From: Deltaproteobacteria bacterium YD0425bin51
Lineage (GTDB): Bacteria > Desulfobacterota > Desulfobacteria > Desulfobacterales > YD0425bin51
Direction: 5' to 3'
Assembly (NCBI GenBank): GCA_002753225.1
Contig: PDZS01000046.1
Location: forward strand, 1-36,694
Length of the DNA stretch: 36,694 nucleotides
Below are positions 24,324-31,928 of this stretch, one piece after another. The notes under the pieces are model-generated. The model did no database searches. It was not told the DNA's origin and was given only the letters and a program-made list of their open reading frames with translations. Made by a program: the position numbers and the translations under genes. Position 1 is the stretch's first letter; every line of letters begins with the position of its first letter.

Positions 24324-25668
24324 AGGAAATTCCAAGAGATTTGATTTTACGGAAAAGAGTGCTTTTATGTATCCCCAGTTCTTTTGCTGTTTTAATACGA
24401 CTATTGTTATTGCGGTTTAAAGCTTCTTGGATAGTTTTGGCTTCTATTAATCTGATTGCACTGTTAATATTGTTAATTTTTATATCTTCTGGAGTTCTTG
24501 CTATAAAATCTTCTGGTAGATGATTAGTTTTAATCAAATTTTCATTACAAAGTACAAAAGCATATTCTATTATGTTTTCTAGCTCTCTTATATTACCCGG
24601 ATAATTATGTGCCATTAAAAATGACATTACTTCAGGGCTTACTCCTGAGATTGATTTCCCTTGAAGCCTGTTGAATCGAGAAATAAAATGCTCAATGAGT
24701 AAAGGAATATCTTCTTTACGCTTTTTCAAAGACGGCAGCTCAATTTTAATAACATTAATTCTATAAAAAAGGTCTTGACGGAATGCTTGTTTTTTTACAA
24801 GTGCTGATAAATCTTTATTTGTGGCAGCAATTACTCTAACATCTGCTTTAATCGATTTTATACCTCCCAAAGGTTCAAATGTTTTTTCTTGTAAAAAACG
24901 CAAAAGCTTTACCTGCATTGCAGGACTTACTTCTCCAATTTCATCAAGAAATAACGTTCCCCCTTCTGCTATAGCAAATCTTCCGGGCTTATCCTTATTT
25001 GCTCCTGTAAAAGCTCCAGCATTATAGCCGAATAACTCTGATTCCAGCAAAGTATCAGGTAATGCTCCACAATTAACTGCAATAAAATGCTTATCCTGCC
25101 TATTTCCTAAATTATGAATTGCTTTGGCTAAAAGCTCTTTACCAGTACCAGTCTCTCCCTGAATAAGAACTGTGCTATCGCTTGCAGAAACTTGCAAAAG
25201 TGTGTTAAAAATTTTGTGCATGGAAGAACTTCTGCTAACTAGATCGCCAATTTGAAACCTGCACGCAAGCTCTTTTCTTAATTCTTCAACTACGCTTAAA
25301 TCTCTAAAAGTTTCAACTCCGCCAATGAAATTTCCTTTTTTATCACGAAGAATAGCTGTAGAAATACTTATTGGAATTTGTCTGCCTTCTGCATTAATTA
25401 TAAATACAGATTTATTAATTATGGGTAAACCTGTTTCCATTGTATATTTTAAAGCACATTCTGTCTCACATATACTTGCTCTAAAAACTTCTGAACACTG
25501 TTTACCTATTGCTTCTTTGCGGTTTATTCCTGTTATTTCTTCAGCAGCTCTATTAAATGAAATAATCTGCCATTCTTTATTTATTGTAAAAACGCCGTCA
25601 GATATACTTTCAAGTATGATTTCTGTTGAGTCTAAAGATATTGAATTATAAACCCGCGTTTTTCCCAC
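24316..25668 (-). CDS. Sigma-54-dependent transcriptional activator (PAS, AAA+, Fis HTH), second copy
   Basis: A roughly 450-aa enhancer-binding protein. I choose GTG 25668 with GGAAG five nt upstream. A longer frame from 25734 would add 22 Leu/Val-rich residues that are only an out-of-frame reading of the upstream FmdB-like gene. The PAS domain carries Cys58-x8-Cys67-x3-Cys71 (numbering from GTG). The AAA+ domain shows GETGTGKE, GAFTGANKDKPGR, LFLDEIGE and FRQDLFYRI. The Fis-type HTH is TAKELGIHKSTLFRKIKSL. It overlaps the upstream gene by 23 bp as the last gene of the minus-strand operon, so it is probably made with the products it controls. Confidence 0.93.
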   Translation of the reverse strand: MGKTRVYNSISLDSTEIILESISDGVFTINKEWQIISFNRAAEEITGINRKEAIGKQCSEVFRASICETECALKYTMETGLPIINKSVFIINAEGRQIPISISTAILRDKKGNFIGGVETFRDLSVVEELRKELACRFQIGDLVSRSSSMHKIFNTLLQVSASDSTVLIQGETGTGKELLAKAIHNLGNRQDKHFIAVNCGALPDTLLESELFGYNAGAFTGANKDKPGRFAIAEGGTLFLDEIGEVSPAMQVKLLRFLQEKTFEPLGGIKSIKADVRVIAATNKDLSALVKKQAFRQDLFYRINVIKIELPSLKKRKEDIPLLIEHFISRFNRLQGKSISGVSPEVMSFLMAHNYPGNIRELENIIEYAFVLCNENLIKTNHLPEDFIARTPEDIKINNINSAIRLIEAKTIQEALNRNNNSRIKTAKELGIHKSTLFRKIKSLGISSK

Positions 25669-25903
25669 AGCAGCTTCCAGGACCAGCACATCCAGCAGTA
25701 ACAGGAGATGAACCACAACAGGAAGTATCTCCATGACCTGGTAAACTATGTTTAGTTAATCCAGACATAGCTGAGTGAGCAGAAAGTAGTTTTTTAAGAT
25801 TTCCACTTCCGCATGAATTGCAGATTATATTATTTTCACTTCCAAATATTAAAATTTCATTTGTTTTACCACAATCTTTGCATAAATATTCGTAAAGCGG
25901 CAT
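25646..25903 (-). CDS. FmdB-like zinc-ribbon protein with Cys-rich tail
   Basis: An 85-aa protein starting MPLYEYLCKDCG, the hallmark of the FmdB/CxxC putative regulatory family. A second knuckle CNSCGSGNLKKLLS completes the ribbon (Cys8/11 and Cys30/33 region). The C-terminal 30 residues are rich in Gly, Ser and Cys (CCGSS, GSCCGKNAGL) and could bind metal. Family function is unclear (linked to formamidase and amidase operons). It lies 14 bp after the NifX-like gene in the minus-strand operon. Confidence 0.88.
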   Translation of the reverse strand: MPLYEYLCKDCGKTNEILIFGSENNIICNSCGSGNLKKLLSAHSAMSGLTKHSLPGHGDTSCCGSSPVTAGCAGPGSCCGKNAGL

Positions 25904-25917
25904 GATATTCTCCTATA

Positions 25918-26298
25918 TTAATGAGCACATTGTCCAGTTATAGAATGCCCAATACAAGTATGATTGATATCGAATTTAGGTAATTTCCCAATTTTTAAAA
26001 GGTCTAAATTCTCAGAAATAGTACCTTCAACAGCTCTGTATGTTATTATTCCTGAATTATTGAGTTTATTTAATGCTCCTGCTCCAATGCCGCCTACTAC
26101 AACTGAACTAATAGTATTTTCCCTAAAAGAGGACAAAGGATTACATTTTCCGTGAATATGAACACGGTCTTGATTTTCTATAACTTCAAATTCTAAAGTA
26201 TTTTGGTTAACAACAATAAAAAAACGTGCAGATCCAAAATGACCATAAACAGGGCTTTCAAGCCCTTTATTATCTTGAGTGGGAAAAGCAATTTTCAT
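25918..26298 (-). CDS. NifX/NifB-type domain protein, third stand-alone copy
   Basis: A 126-aa PF02579 protein: MKIAFPTQDNKGLESPVYGHFG, the family GHFG motif, then FFIVVNQNT, SVVVGGIGAGALNKL and ITYRAVEGTI. The C-terminal tail contains THTCIGH-like residues (NHTCIGHSITGQCAH), His/Cys-rich and plausibly metal-binding. It is the fifth PF02579-type domain in the window, counting the CDF and Mrp fusions. It is co-directional with the MBL and FmdB-like genes. Confidence 0.9.
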   Translation of the reverse strand: MKIAFPTQDNKGLESPVYGHFGSARFFIVVNQNTLEFEVIENQDRVHIHGKCNPLSSFRENTISSVVVGGIGAGALNKLNNSGIITYRAVEGTISENLDLLKIGKLPKFDINHTCIGHSITGQCAH

Positions 26299-26329
26299 AA
26301 TAATTCCTTTATGTTATTTATTGATATTA

Positions 26330-27076
26330 TCAACCTATAGTTTCTATTGCCGCAAATTTAGGTTCATGAAGCGGTATCAAAATATCAGCCATTTTTTTTA
26401 TTTTAAGTAATATATCATAAGATTCATATGTATTCAAATGAGTACCAGGTGGAATAACATCCATTTCCATAGCTCGAATCTCTTTTGGTGGATTAAAATT
26501 TTCGTAAATAGTACAACATCCAGTAATAACTGCAAGACCTTGAGATGTTTTAATCGTAACAGATAAGCCGCCAGATGTATGCGCTGGAGTGTGAAAAATA
26601 TTTATACCAGGTTCAACTTCCATATCCTTTGTTACTATCTGAATCTGCCCATTTTCTTCTACATCAGTTATATAATCTTCAAGATATCTATAATCCAAAG
26701 GATGAGGGTTATGGATGGTTTCCAATTCCTTCTCGTGAAGATAAATAATAGCATTCGAGCATTTAAAATCATTTTCACAGTGATCATTATGCAGATGGGT
26801 GTGTATAACTATATCAATATCTTGAGGTTTTAAATTCCAGCGGTTTAACCCTTGTTCAAATGTATAAATTTTTCCTCCAATAGAAATTTCTCTGTCTTTA
26901 GATTGAATAGGATTCATCTCTCCTGTATCAACTAAAATATTTTTGCCTTTTCCTTCAATATACCAAGAGTAAATAGGTATAGTATATTGCTGACCATAAC
27001 CAAATTGGTAGGTCATCATGGTTTTATCAATTTTTTTTGTTCCCATGACTATTGGATGAATCTTATAATAATCCAT
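26330..27076 (-). CDS. MBL-fold hydrolase, N-acyl-homoserine-lactonase-like family
   Basis: A 248-aa metallo-beta-lactamase-fold enzyme with the dinuclear zinc motif HTHLHNDHC (His94-x-His96-x-Asp98-His99). HTPAHTSG supplies the next His, and IPLHEPKF is the C-terminal His element. AHL lactonases share this architecture, but many homologues in anaerobes act on other esters or lactones, so quorum quenching is not implied. There is no signal peptide. It sits between the small membrane proteins and the NifX-like gene in the sigma-54-driven minus operon. Confidence 0.87.
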   Translation of the reverse strand: MDYYKIHPIVMGTKKIDKTMMTYQFGYGQQYTIPIYSWYIEGKGKNILVDTGEMNPIQSKDREISIGGKIYTFEQGLNRWNLKPQDIDIVIHTHLHNDHCENDFKCSNAIIYLHEKELETIHNPHPLDYRYLEDYITDVEENGQIQIVTKDMEVEPGINIFHTPAHTSGGLSVTIKTSQGLAVITGCCTIYENFNPPKEIRAMEMDVIPPGTHLNTYESYDILLKIKKMADILIPLHEPKFAAIETIG

Positions 27077-27096
27077 ATTGCCTCGATAATAGTAAC

Positions 27097-27393
27097 TTAA
27101 AGTTCATCTTTTCTTTTACGCATCTGTTTAACTCCCAAAGATAATCCAACAGCGCTTCCAACAGCTCCAGCTATCTTTGTAACAACACCTGCTATAACAA
27201 CTTCCGCAGCGCTTGCAGTAACTGTAATTGCTGCAATACCAGCTAAAAGTCCTATTCCTCCTCCGATTATAACTTTACTACCAATTTGAACAACATCATG
27301 CAATACTATTTTTTGTTTATCATTTTTTTCTTGAGCCTTTTTTAAGTAAATTAGTTGTTTTTTTTCTTCATAAGCTTCCATTTGGTCTAACAT
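27097..27393 (-). CDS. Small Gly/Ala-rich membrane protein, 98 aa
   Basis: A charged helical N terminus (MEAYEEKKQLIYLKKAQEK) is followed by about 45 hydrophobic Gly/Ala/Val residues (IGGGIGLLAGIAAITVTASAAEVVIAGV) and a basic end (KQMRKRKDEL). Two closely spaced membrane helices or a glycine-zipper hairpin are likely. It has no named family that I can identify. It lies 23 bp after the 27417 gene, whose hydrophobic part is similar in composition. Confidence 0.7.
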   Translation of the reverse strand: MLDQMEAYEEKKQLIYLKKAQEKNDKQKIVLHDVVQIGSKVIIGGGIGLLAGIAAITVTASAAEVVIAGVVTKIAGAVGSAVGLSLGVKQMRKRKDEL

Positions 27394-27416
27394 ATATATT
27401 TATCTCCTCTAACAAT

Positions 27417-27746
27417 TTATTTTTTGGGCTTTTTATCTTTATTTTTTCTAAAAACATTTATTACTGCGCCAACAACTCCTCCTCCAGCCTCAGCAGTCAT
27501 CTTTGTAGTCATTACATGACCAAATAATGCTTTTAATACTGCAGCAGGAACTGCAGCCATACCCACAAACATTGTCATCACTCCAACTCCAGCTCCAACT
27601 GCTACCTTTTTACTTATTTCCTTTAAAGGAGCATGATTGGGGCAATCTTTACTACCGTTTTTACTTATTTTACGTAAATGCAATTTGCATAATTCAGGGC
27701 TATATCCTCTAAATTCACATGTGTCGCATGGACTTATTTTTTTCAT
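27417..27746 (-). CDS. Small membrane protein with N-terminal four-Cys motif, 109 aa
   Basis: The N terminus reads CDTCEFRGYSPELCKLHLRK and then DCPNH. The Cys/His arrangement could hold zinc or an Fe-S cluster. The segment at about 48-95 is Gly/Ala/Val/Met-rich and hydrophobic (VAVGAGVGVMTMFVGMAAVPA), followed by a basic tail (FRKNKDKKPKK). It looks like a cytoplasmic metal-binding head on a glycine-zipper membrane anchor. I do not recognise the family. It is the second gene of the minus operon, 36 bp after the two-haem-motif protein. Confidence 0.7.
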   Translation of the reverse strand: MKKISPCDTCEFRGYSPELCKLHLRKISKNGSKDCPNHAPLKEISKKVAVGAGVGVMTMFVGMAAVPAAVLKALFGHVMTTKMTAEAGGGVVGAVINVFRKNKDKKPKK

Positions 27747-27782
27747 ATCTTAAATAACCTGTATATTTTTAAATTCGTTAAT

Positions 27783-28409
27783 TTATCGCGGTGCTCCATT
27801 ATTGATCCATGTAATAATCAATTTACTATCTGGACCTGCAAAACGGTGCATCTGGCCTCCTATCTGAACGAGATCTTTTAATAAACCATTATCCACATAT
27901 ATTTTTACATTTCGATAAGTTGTTAAATTCCTAAAAGGTCCGGAATGGCATCTTAAACAATCTTTAGCGAATACATATTGTATAGTGTTACTATAAGTAA
28001 TTTGATTAACAGATGGATTTATCGGCTGTATATCTATTTGACATCTTGGTGTGGTTGAGTTTGCAATAGGGTTGGTTTGCATAAAACCAGCTTGATTTGC
28101 TGATGATTTTTCAGGCGCTCCGTTATTTGCCCAATCAATAATTGTCTGAGCATCATTTCCAGCAAATCGATACATAGGTCCTGAAACCATGCTAGCTAAA
28201 AGCCCGGTATCGGCATATGCTTTTAAACTATCATAATCCATTAAATTCCTGGCAGCCCCTGAATGACATCTACTACAATCAGCCATAATAATATTTTTTA
28301 TAGTAGGGTCATAATATATATTAGAGTTTGCAGCGGAAACAAAATGATTAAACCAAGCAATAACAATTACTGCTGTAAGAATTTTGATTATTACTTTATT
28401 AATAGCCAT
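27783..28409 (-). CDS. Secreted protein with two CxxCH haem motifs (duplicated domain)
   Basis: A 208-aa protein with an N-terminal signal peptide (IIKILTAVIVIAWFNHFVSA, cut near residue 26). It has two homologous halves of about 80 residues. Each has a CxRCHSG motif (Cys45-x2-Cys48-His49 and Cys151-x2-Cys154-His155), then RNL-x2-Y, a D-x-GLL segment, MxRFAG and a W-x-NNGAP end. It is probably a periplasmic two-haem c-type cytochrome or a cytochrome-like sensor. It is the first gene after a sigma-54 promoter, so it is likely to set the redox theme of the operon. The distal haem ligand is uncertain; the conserved Met in MxRFAG is a candidate. Confidence 0.85.
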   Translation of the reverse strand: MAINKVIIKILTAVIVIAWFNHFVSAANSNIYYDPTIKNIIMADCSRCHSGAARNLMDYDSLKAYADTGLLASMVSGPMYRFAGNDAQTIIDWANNGAPEKSSANQAGFMQTNPIANSTTPRCQIDIQPINPSVNQITYSNTIQYVFAKDCLRCHSGPFRNLTTYRNVKIYVDNGLLKDLVQIGGQMHRFAGPDSKLIITWINNGAPR

Positions 28410-28463
28410 GATTACCTTTCTTAATCTTTAAAGAATTTGAATATGTTTAAAGGCTATAACATT

Positions 28464-28479
28464 AGCAATATCTATACCA
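28464..28479 (-). promoter_or_regulatory. Sigma-54 promoter of the minus-strand operon
   Basis: On the minus strand TGGTATAGATATTGCT has GG-N10-GC spacing and a good TTGCW -12 element. It lies 55 bp before the 28409 start and can drive the whole 28409-24316 gene run, which has no gap larger than 36 bp. Confidence 0.78.
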
Positions 28480-28490
28480 GTTATAGATTG

Positions 28491-28638
28491 ATTGAGACAG
28501 GTTTAGTTAAATAGACTGAAACATCTTGTTATTAAGGCATTTAGCACTATTTTTTTGTAAGCAGTTAAAACTGGCGATGAAATAATAAATGGAACAAATG
28601 TTATTTTTTTGAGACATTAATGATGACACTGTATCAAA
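28491..28638. promoter_or_regulatory. Four degenerate TGTnTCAA elements between divergent sigma-54 promoters
   Basis: Minus-strand copies are TGTCTCAAT (28499-28491), TGTTTCAGT (28523-28515) and TGTCTCAAA (28616-28608); a plus-strand copy is TGTATCAAA (28630-28638). The last two lie 51-82 bp upstream of the plus-strand -24 box, similar to the arrays at 15309 and 16774. They are weaker than those arrays and could partly be chance in AT-rich DNA. Confidence 0.4.
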
Positions 28639-28688
28639 ATAGTTACAAATTATATTTTAAATTCCTTTGAATTAAGGCTTAATATTTT

Positions 28689-28704
28689 TGGTATAACCAT
28701 TGCA
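28689..28704 (+). promoter_or_regulatory. Sigma-54 promoter of the 28760 operon
   Basis: TGGTATAACCATTGCA has GG at 28690-28691, N10, and GC at 28702-28703. It lies 56 bp before the ATG of the DUF5320-like gene. Confidence 0.8.
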
Positions 28705-28759
28705 TAATCATAATTACAGAATGATTTACTTAATAAAATTTTAAAAGGAGGATTTTAAT

Positions 28760-28999
28760 ATGTTAAATACAGATTGCAGGGCATTTGGTTTTCAAGGTGG
28801 CAGAAATTTTGGCAATGGTTTTGGCGGGCATCGTCGTAGGTATAGAAACGGAGGAGGAGGGTGTTATGCTTTTTCATCACCTCAGGAAATGCGTGAATGG
28901 GAAATTAAAACACTAAAGCAACAAGCTGAATTTCTAAAGGAAGCTCAAGAAGATGTACAAAGACGCATAAGGGAATTTGAAACAACAGAGACAAAATAA
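28760..28999 (+). CDS. DUF5320-like small Gly/Arg-rich protein with C-terminal coiled coil
   Basis: A 79-aa protein. The N-terminal 40 residues are Gly/Phe/Arg/Asn-rich (GFQGGRNFGNGFGGHRRRY) with Cys7 and a second Cys after a GGGG run. Residues about 45-78 form a charged helix (EMREWEIKTLKQQAEFLKEA) suited to a coiled coil. This head-and-coil layout is typical of the DUF5320 proteins often found beside NifX-type and Mrp genes in anaerobes. The SD is AAAAGGAGG. It is the first gene after the plus-strand sigma-54 promoter. Function is unknown. Confidence 0.75.
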   Translation: MLNTDCRAFGFQGGRNFGNGFGGHRRRYRNGGGGCYAFSSPQEMREWEIKTLKQQAEFLKEAQEDVQRRIREFETTETK

Positions 29000-29031
29000 T
29001 AATATTATTAAGTAAGGAGGCAGCAAATATT

Positions 29032-29271
29032 ATGAATAAATTATTAGAAATGATTTTATCAGAAGCTGTTAATATAGTTGAAAACCGTTTAGGAAGTTCA
29101 AATATTAAAAGTTTAGATTTTTCAGCAAAAGAGTATCAAGGACAATCTGCTTATAACAGTAATTGTAATGGAGGACGCAGAGGACGTGGAGGACAAGGTA
29201 GAGGTGGACGCGGATGTGGAGGTCAAGGTCAAGGTGGGGGTGGAGGAAGGTGTTTTGGCAACAATTTATAA
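29032..29271 (+). CDS. Small protein with Gly-Arg-Gln-rich tail, 79 aa
   Basis: A helical N-terminal half (MNKLLEMILSEAVNIVENRLG) is followed by a low-complexity tail of Gly, Arg and Gln with two Cys (GGRGCGG, GGGGRCFGNNL). AAGGAGG precedes the ATG. The repetitive GGACGTGGA / GGACAAGGT-like codons create an imperfect DNA repeat at 29168-29250. It resembles short Gly-rich partners of DUF5320 proteins. The last 17 bp overlap the kinase-like gene. Function is unknown. Confidence 0.6.
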   Translation: MNKLLEMILSEAVNIVENRLGSSNIKSLDFSAKEYQGQSAYNSNCNGGRRGRGGQGRGGRGCGGQGQGGGGGRCFGNNL

Positions 29272-30064
29272 AATTATTAAAAAAAAGAAGCTTGTTGAAA
29301 TAGCAGCAAAGGCGGGCATATCTTTAGTAAAAAGTATTATAGAAAGACCAGCTATTAATGCTTATTTAGAATACCAAATTGAGAAATTTTTTTATGGCTG
29401 GTCAGATAATGAAAACTGTCCTGAAGAGATTTCAAAAGCAGCAGACAATATTGTCCGCCTTTTTAACTCAAATAAGCTTTCACCAAAAAAGATAGCAATA
29501 GATGGTGTTCCTGGGAGTGGAAAAACTTCATTAGCTAAAGCTCTTGCCAGTAAAATAAGTATGCAGGTGGAATGTCTTGACCATCACAACATGGACAAGG
29601 AATTATTTTTTAATAAAGAAAATACTATTTATGAACATCATAGGTTACTAAGGACTCAAGATCTTGATAATTTTGATGTTATAATATATATCGATGAACC
29701 AATAGAAATATCAATGAAAAAAGTTTTGCTGCGTAAAAGAGGAGCTTATCTTGTTGATATTATGGATTATGAAAAATTAAAACAGATTGGACTAAGGGCT
29801 TTTTATTCAGCAGAGGGGGAAAGTATCAATATTTCTGAAAGTTATATAAAAGTCAAAATTAAACCTATAGGAGGTTTTAAAGATATCGAAAATATCCGAA
29901 ATGAAATTAGACGAATGGGAGTGGATTCAGATAATCTTAGAAAAGAACAGGCTCTATTTTTATGCATATATGGCAAAGCAAATAAAGGATTTGTAGCTTA
30001 TATCAACCCATGGGCATATAAAAAGGAATTTTTATCTTCCTTGATAACAGCTTTAAGACAATAA
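29255..30064 (+). CDS. P-loop kinase-like protein, 269 aa (TTG start)
   Basis: A nucleotide-binding protein with Walker A GVPGSGKT (84-91) in the context KIAIDGVPGSGKTSLAKALA, followed by LDHHNMDKELFF and the FDVIIYIDEPIEIS region, resembling small-molecule or uridine-kinase-type P-loop enzymes. The start is inferred as TTG 29255, eight nt after GGAGG. A frame open from an ATG at 29168 exists, but its first 29 residues are an out-of-frame reading of the Gly-rich gene (VEDKVEVDADVEV). The N-terminal 80 residues are helical and unassigned. The stop is one base from the PAP2 ATG. Confidence 0.75.
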   Translation: MATIYKIIKKKKLVEIAAKAGISLVKSIIERPAINAYLEYQIEKFFYGWSDNENCPEEISKAADNIVRLFNSNKLSPKKIAIDGVPGSGKTSLAKALASKISMQVECLDHHNMDKELFFNKENTIYEHHRLLRTQDLDNFDVIIYIDEPIEISMKKVLLRKRGAYLVDIMDYEKLKQIGLRAFYSAEGESINISESYIKVKIKPIGGFKDIENIRNEIRRMGVDSDNLRKEQALFLCIYGKANKGFVAYINPWAYKKEFLSSLITALRQ

Positions 30065-30065
30065 A

Positions 30066-30593
30066 ATGGGGTTTATAGAAGTTTTGATAAATCAAATAAT
30101 TGCTTTAGATAATAATATAGATAAATATTTTATTGATTTCCAGTTACCTTGGCTGTTAAAAATTATGAAAATTTTAACTCACATCGGTTCTGCCTTATTG
30201 TGCTGGATATTGTATGCTTCATTTTTTATCTTTTTTAATGATAGTTTGGGTATATTTTTAATAACTATAATATCTGGTGAAATTATGCTGCTATGCTCTG
30301 TAATAATTTTGAGAAATATCACAAAGCGAAAAAGACCAGTATCTGAAATTAATTATAAAAACGCTATACTAAAATGGAATAATTATTCCTTTCCTTCCCT
30401 TCATTCTGCTAGGATGTTTATGCTTACTTTTTTAATTGCAAAAAATTATCATAAACTTATGCTAGTTATATTATCAATAGCTATTATAATCAGTTTTTCC
30501 CGTATTTATATAAGGAAACACTACATGTCTGATGTATTAATTGGTTCAGTAATCGGAATATTTTCAGGAGCTATAGCTTACTATAGCTTTTAA
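30066..30593 (+). CDS. PAP2-family membrane phosphatase
   Basis: A 175-aa membrane protein with about five hydrophobic helices and the three PAP2 signature blocks: KRKRP (about 87-91), PSLHSARM (PSxH variant, about 111-118) and SRIYIRKHYMSDV with the catalytic His and Asp (about 144-156). It would remove phosphate from lipid phosphates such as undecaprenyl pyrophosphate or phosphatidyl phosphates. It immediately follows the kinase-like gene, suggesting a paired phosphorylation/dephosphorylation function. Its end overlaps the convergent activator gene by 4 bp. Confidence 0.9.
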   Translation: MGFIEVLINQIIALDNNIDKYFIDFQLPWLLKIMKILTHIGSALLCWILYASFFIFFNDSLGIFLITIISGEIMLLCSVIILRNITKRKRPVSEINYKNAILKWNNYSFPSLHSARMFMLTFLIAKNYHKLMLVILSIAIIISFSRIYIRKHYMSDVLIGSVIGIFSGAIAYYSF

Positions 30594-31918
30594 GGCATAA
30601 TGCCAAATCTTTTCATCTTTCTCCATAGAGTGTTTCTTGAAATCCCAAGCTCTTTTGCTGTTAGTGTTCTATTTTCATTATTACGCTTAAGTGATGAGCG
30701 AATAACTTCAGCTTCTGCAACTTTAAATGGTTTATCCATAGGCAAATCAGAAACTGTTACTATATTGGAGTATTGTGGTGGCAAATGATGTAACTCAATA
30801 GTACTTTGCCTGCATATTACAAAAGCATATTCTATGGCATTTTCCAGCTCTCTTATATTTCCATGAAAAGGAGAAACCATTAATGCAGCTAAAGCTTTAT
30901 CGCTGATACGTTTAATTTCTCTATTTTGAATGCGACTAAACCTATCAATAAAGTAATCAACCAAAATAGGGATATCCTCTGAGCGTTTATTAAGTTCCGG
31001 CAGTTTAATATAAAGCACATTAAGCCTATAGAAAAGATCTTCTCGGAATCTTCCTTTTTTTACTTCCTCATAAAGATTCCGATTTGTAGAAGCTATAATT
31101 CTTATGTCTACTTTAACAGTCTGTGTTGAGCCTAATGGTTCAAATTCCCTTTCCTGTAAAACCCGCAATAATTTAGCCTGCATTGCTTGTGAAATTTCAC
31201 CAATTTCATCAAGAAGGATACTACCTTTATTTGCTATTTGAAATCTGCCTGGTTTATCTTTTTTTGCATCAGTAAATGCTCCTTTCATATAACCAAAAAG
31301 TTCTGATTCTAGGAGGCTGTCAGGCAAAGCTGCGCAATTTACTGTAATAAAAGGTTTGTCTTTTCTGGTACCTATGTTATGCAAAGCTCGTGCAATAAGT
31401 TCTTTCCCTGTTCCACTTGCTCCTTCTATCAAAACTGTACTATTACTTGCCGCAAACATTGGAATACGTTCTAAAATTTTTTGCATTTCTGGATTTTTAC
31501 TGACAATATCTTCAAAAACATAAGATTTATTTAGTTTCTTTCGGAGTTCAATTACTTGTGAAAGATCTCTAAACATTTCCACACCGCCTATAACATTACC
31601 ATTCATATCAGTAAGAGCAGCAGTGCAGATAGAAATAACTATATTTCTCCCCTTCTTTGTTAAGATTGTTACTTCTCGATCTTGCTCTTGTTCCATTGTA
31701 CGAACACTTCTTTTAAGCGGGCACTCCTCTTGGCAAATATCTGCTCGAAATATTTCATAGCATCTTTTGCCGATGGCTTCTTCATGTTTAAAGCCTGTTA
31801 TTTTTTCAGCAGCATAATTAAAAGATGTAATACGGGTTTGATCATCTATTGTAAAAATGCCGTGTGGTATAGATTGAAAAATTATTGGTAGAAATCTATG
31901 GTCAGTTTCTATTTTCAT
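30590..31918 (-). CDS. Sigma-54-dependent transcriptional activator (PAS, AAA+, Fis HTH), third copy
   Basis: A 442-aa enhancer-binding protein. The PAS domain (about 8-115) has Cys53-x8-Cys62-x3-Cys66, the same spacing as in the two other activators of this window. The AAA+ domain has EGASGTGKE, GAFTDAKKDKPGR, LLDEIGEIS and FREDLFYRLN. The sigma-54 contact motif reads GAFTDA, not GAFTGA, so Gly is Asp; this may alter or impair sigma-54 activation. The Fis-type HTH is TAKELGISRNTLWRKMKRF. It lies 10 bp after the end of the acylase reading frame and is probably co-transcribed with it. Confidence 0.94.
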   Translation of the reverse strand: MKIETDHRFLPIIFQSIPHGIFTIDDQTRITSFNYAAEKITGFKHEEAIGKRCYEIFRADICQEECPLKRSVRTMEQEQDREVTILTKKGRNIVISICTAALTDMNGNVIGGVEMFRDLSQVIELRKKLNKSYVFEDIVSKNPEMQKILERIPMFAASNSTVLIEGASGTGKELIARALHNIGTRKDKPFITVNCAALPDSLLESELFGYMKGAFTDAKKDKPGRFQIANKGSILLDEIGEISQAMQAKLLRVLQEREFEPLGSTQTVKVDIRIIASTNRNLYEEVKKGRFREDLFYRLNVLYIKLPELNKRSEDIPILVDYFIDRFSRIQNREIKRISDKALAALMVSPFHGNIRELENAIEYAFVICRQSTIELHHLPPQYSNIVTVSDLPMDKPFKVAEAEVIRSSLKRNNENRTLTAKELGISRNTLWRKMKRFGIMP

Positions 31919-31928
31919 AGGTATCTAT

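Larger units (their letters stand above)
28410..28759. other. Divergent 350-bp regulatory region
   Basis: No gene is supported here. The region contains back-to-back sigma-54 promoters (minus strand at 28464-28479, plus strand at 28689-28704). Four TGTnTCAA-like elements lie between them. It otherwise consists of AT-rich sequence. Confidence 0.7.

Noticed and set aside
29168..29250. Imperfect GGA/GGT-rich DNA repeat
   Set aside because: It is the coding sequence of a Gly/Arg/Gln-rich protein tail, not an independent repeat element.
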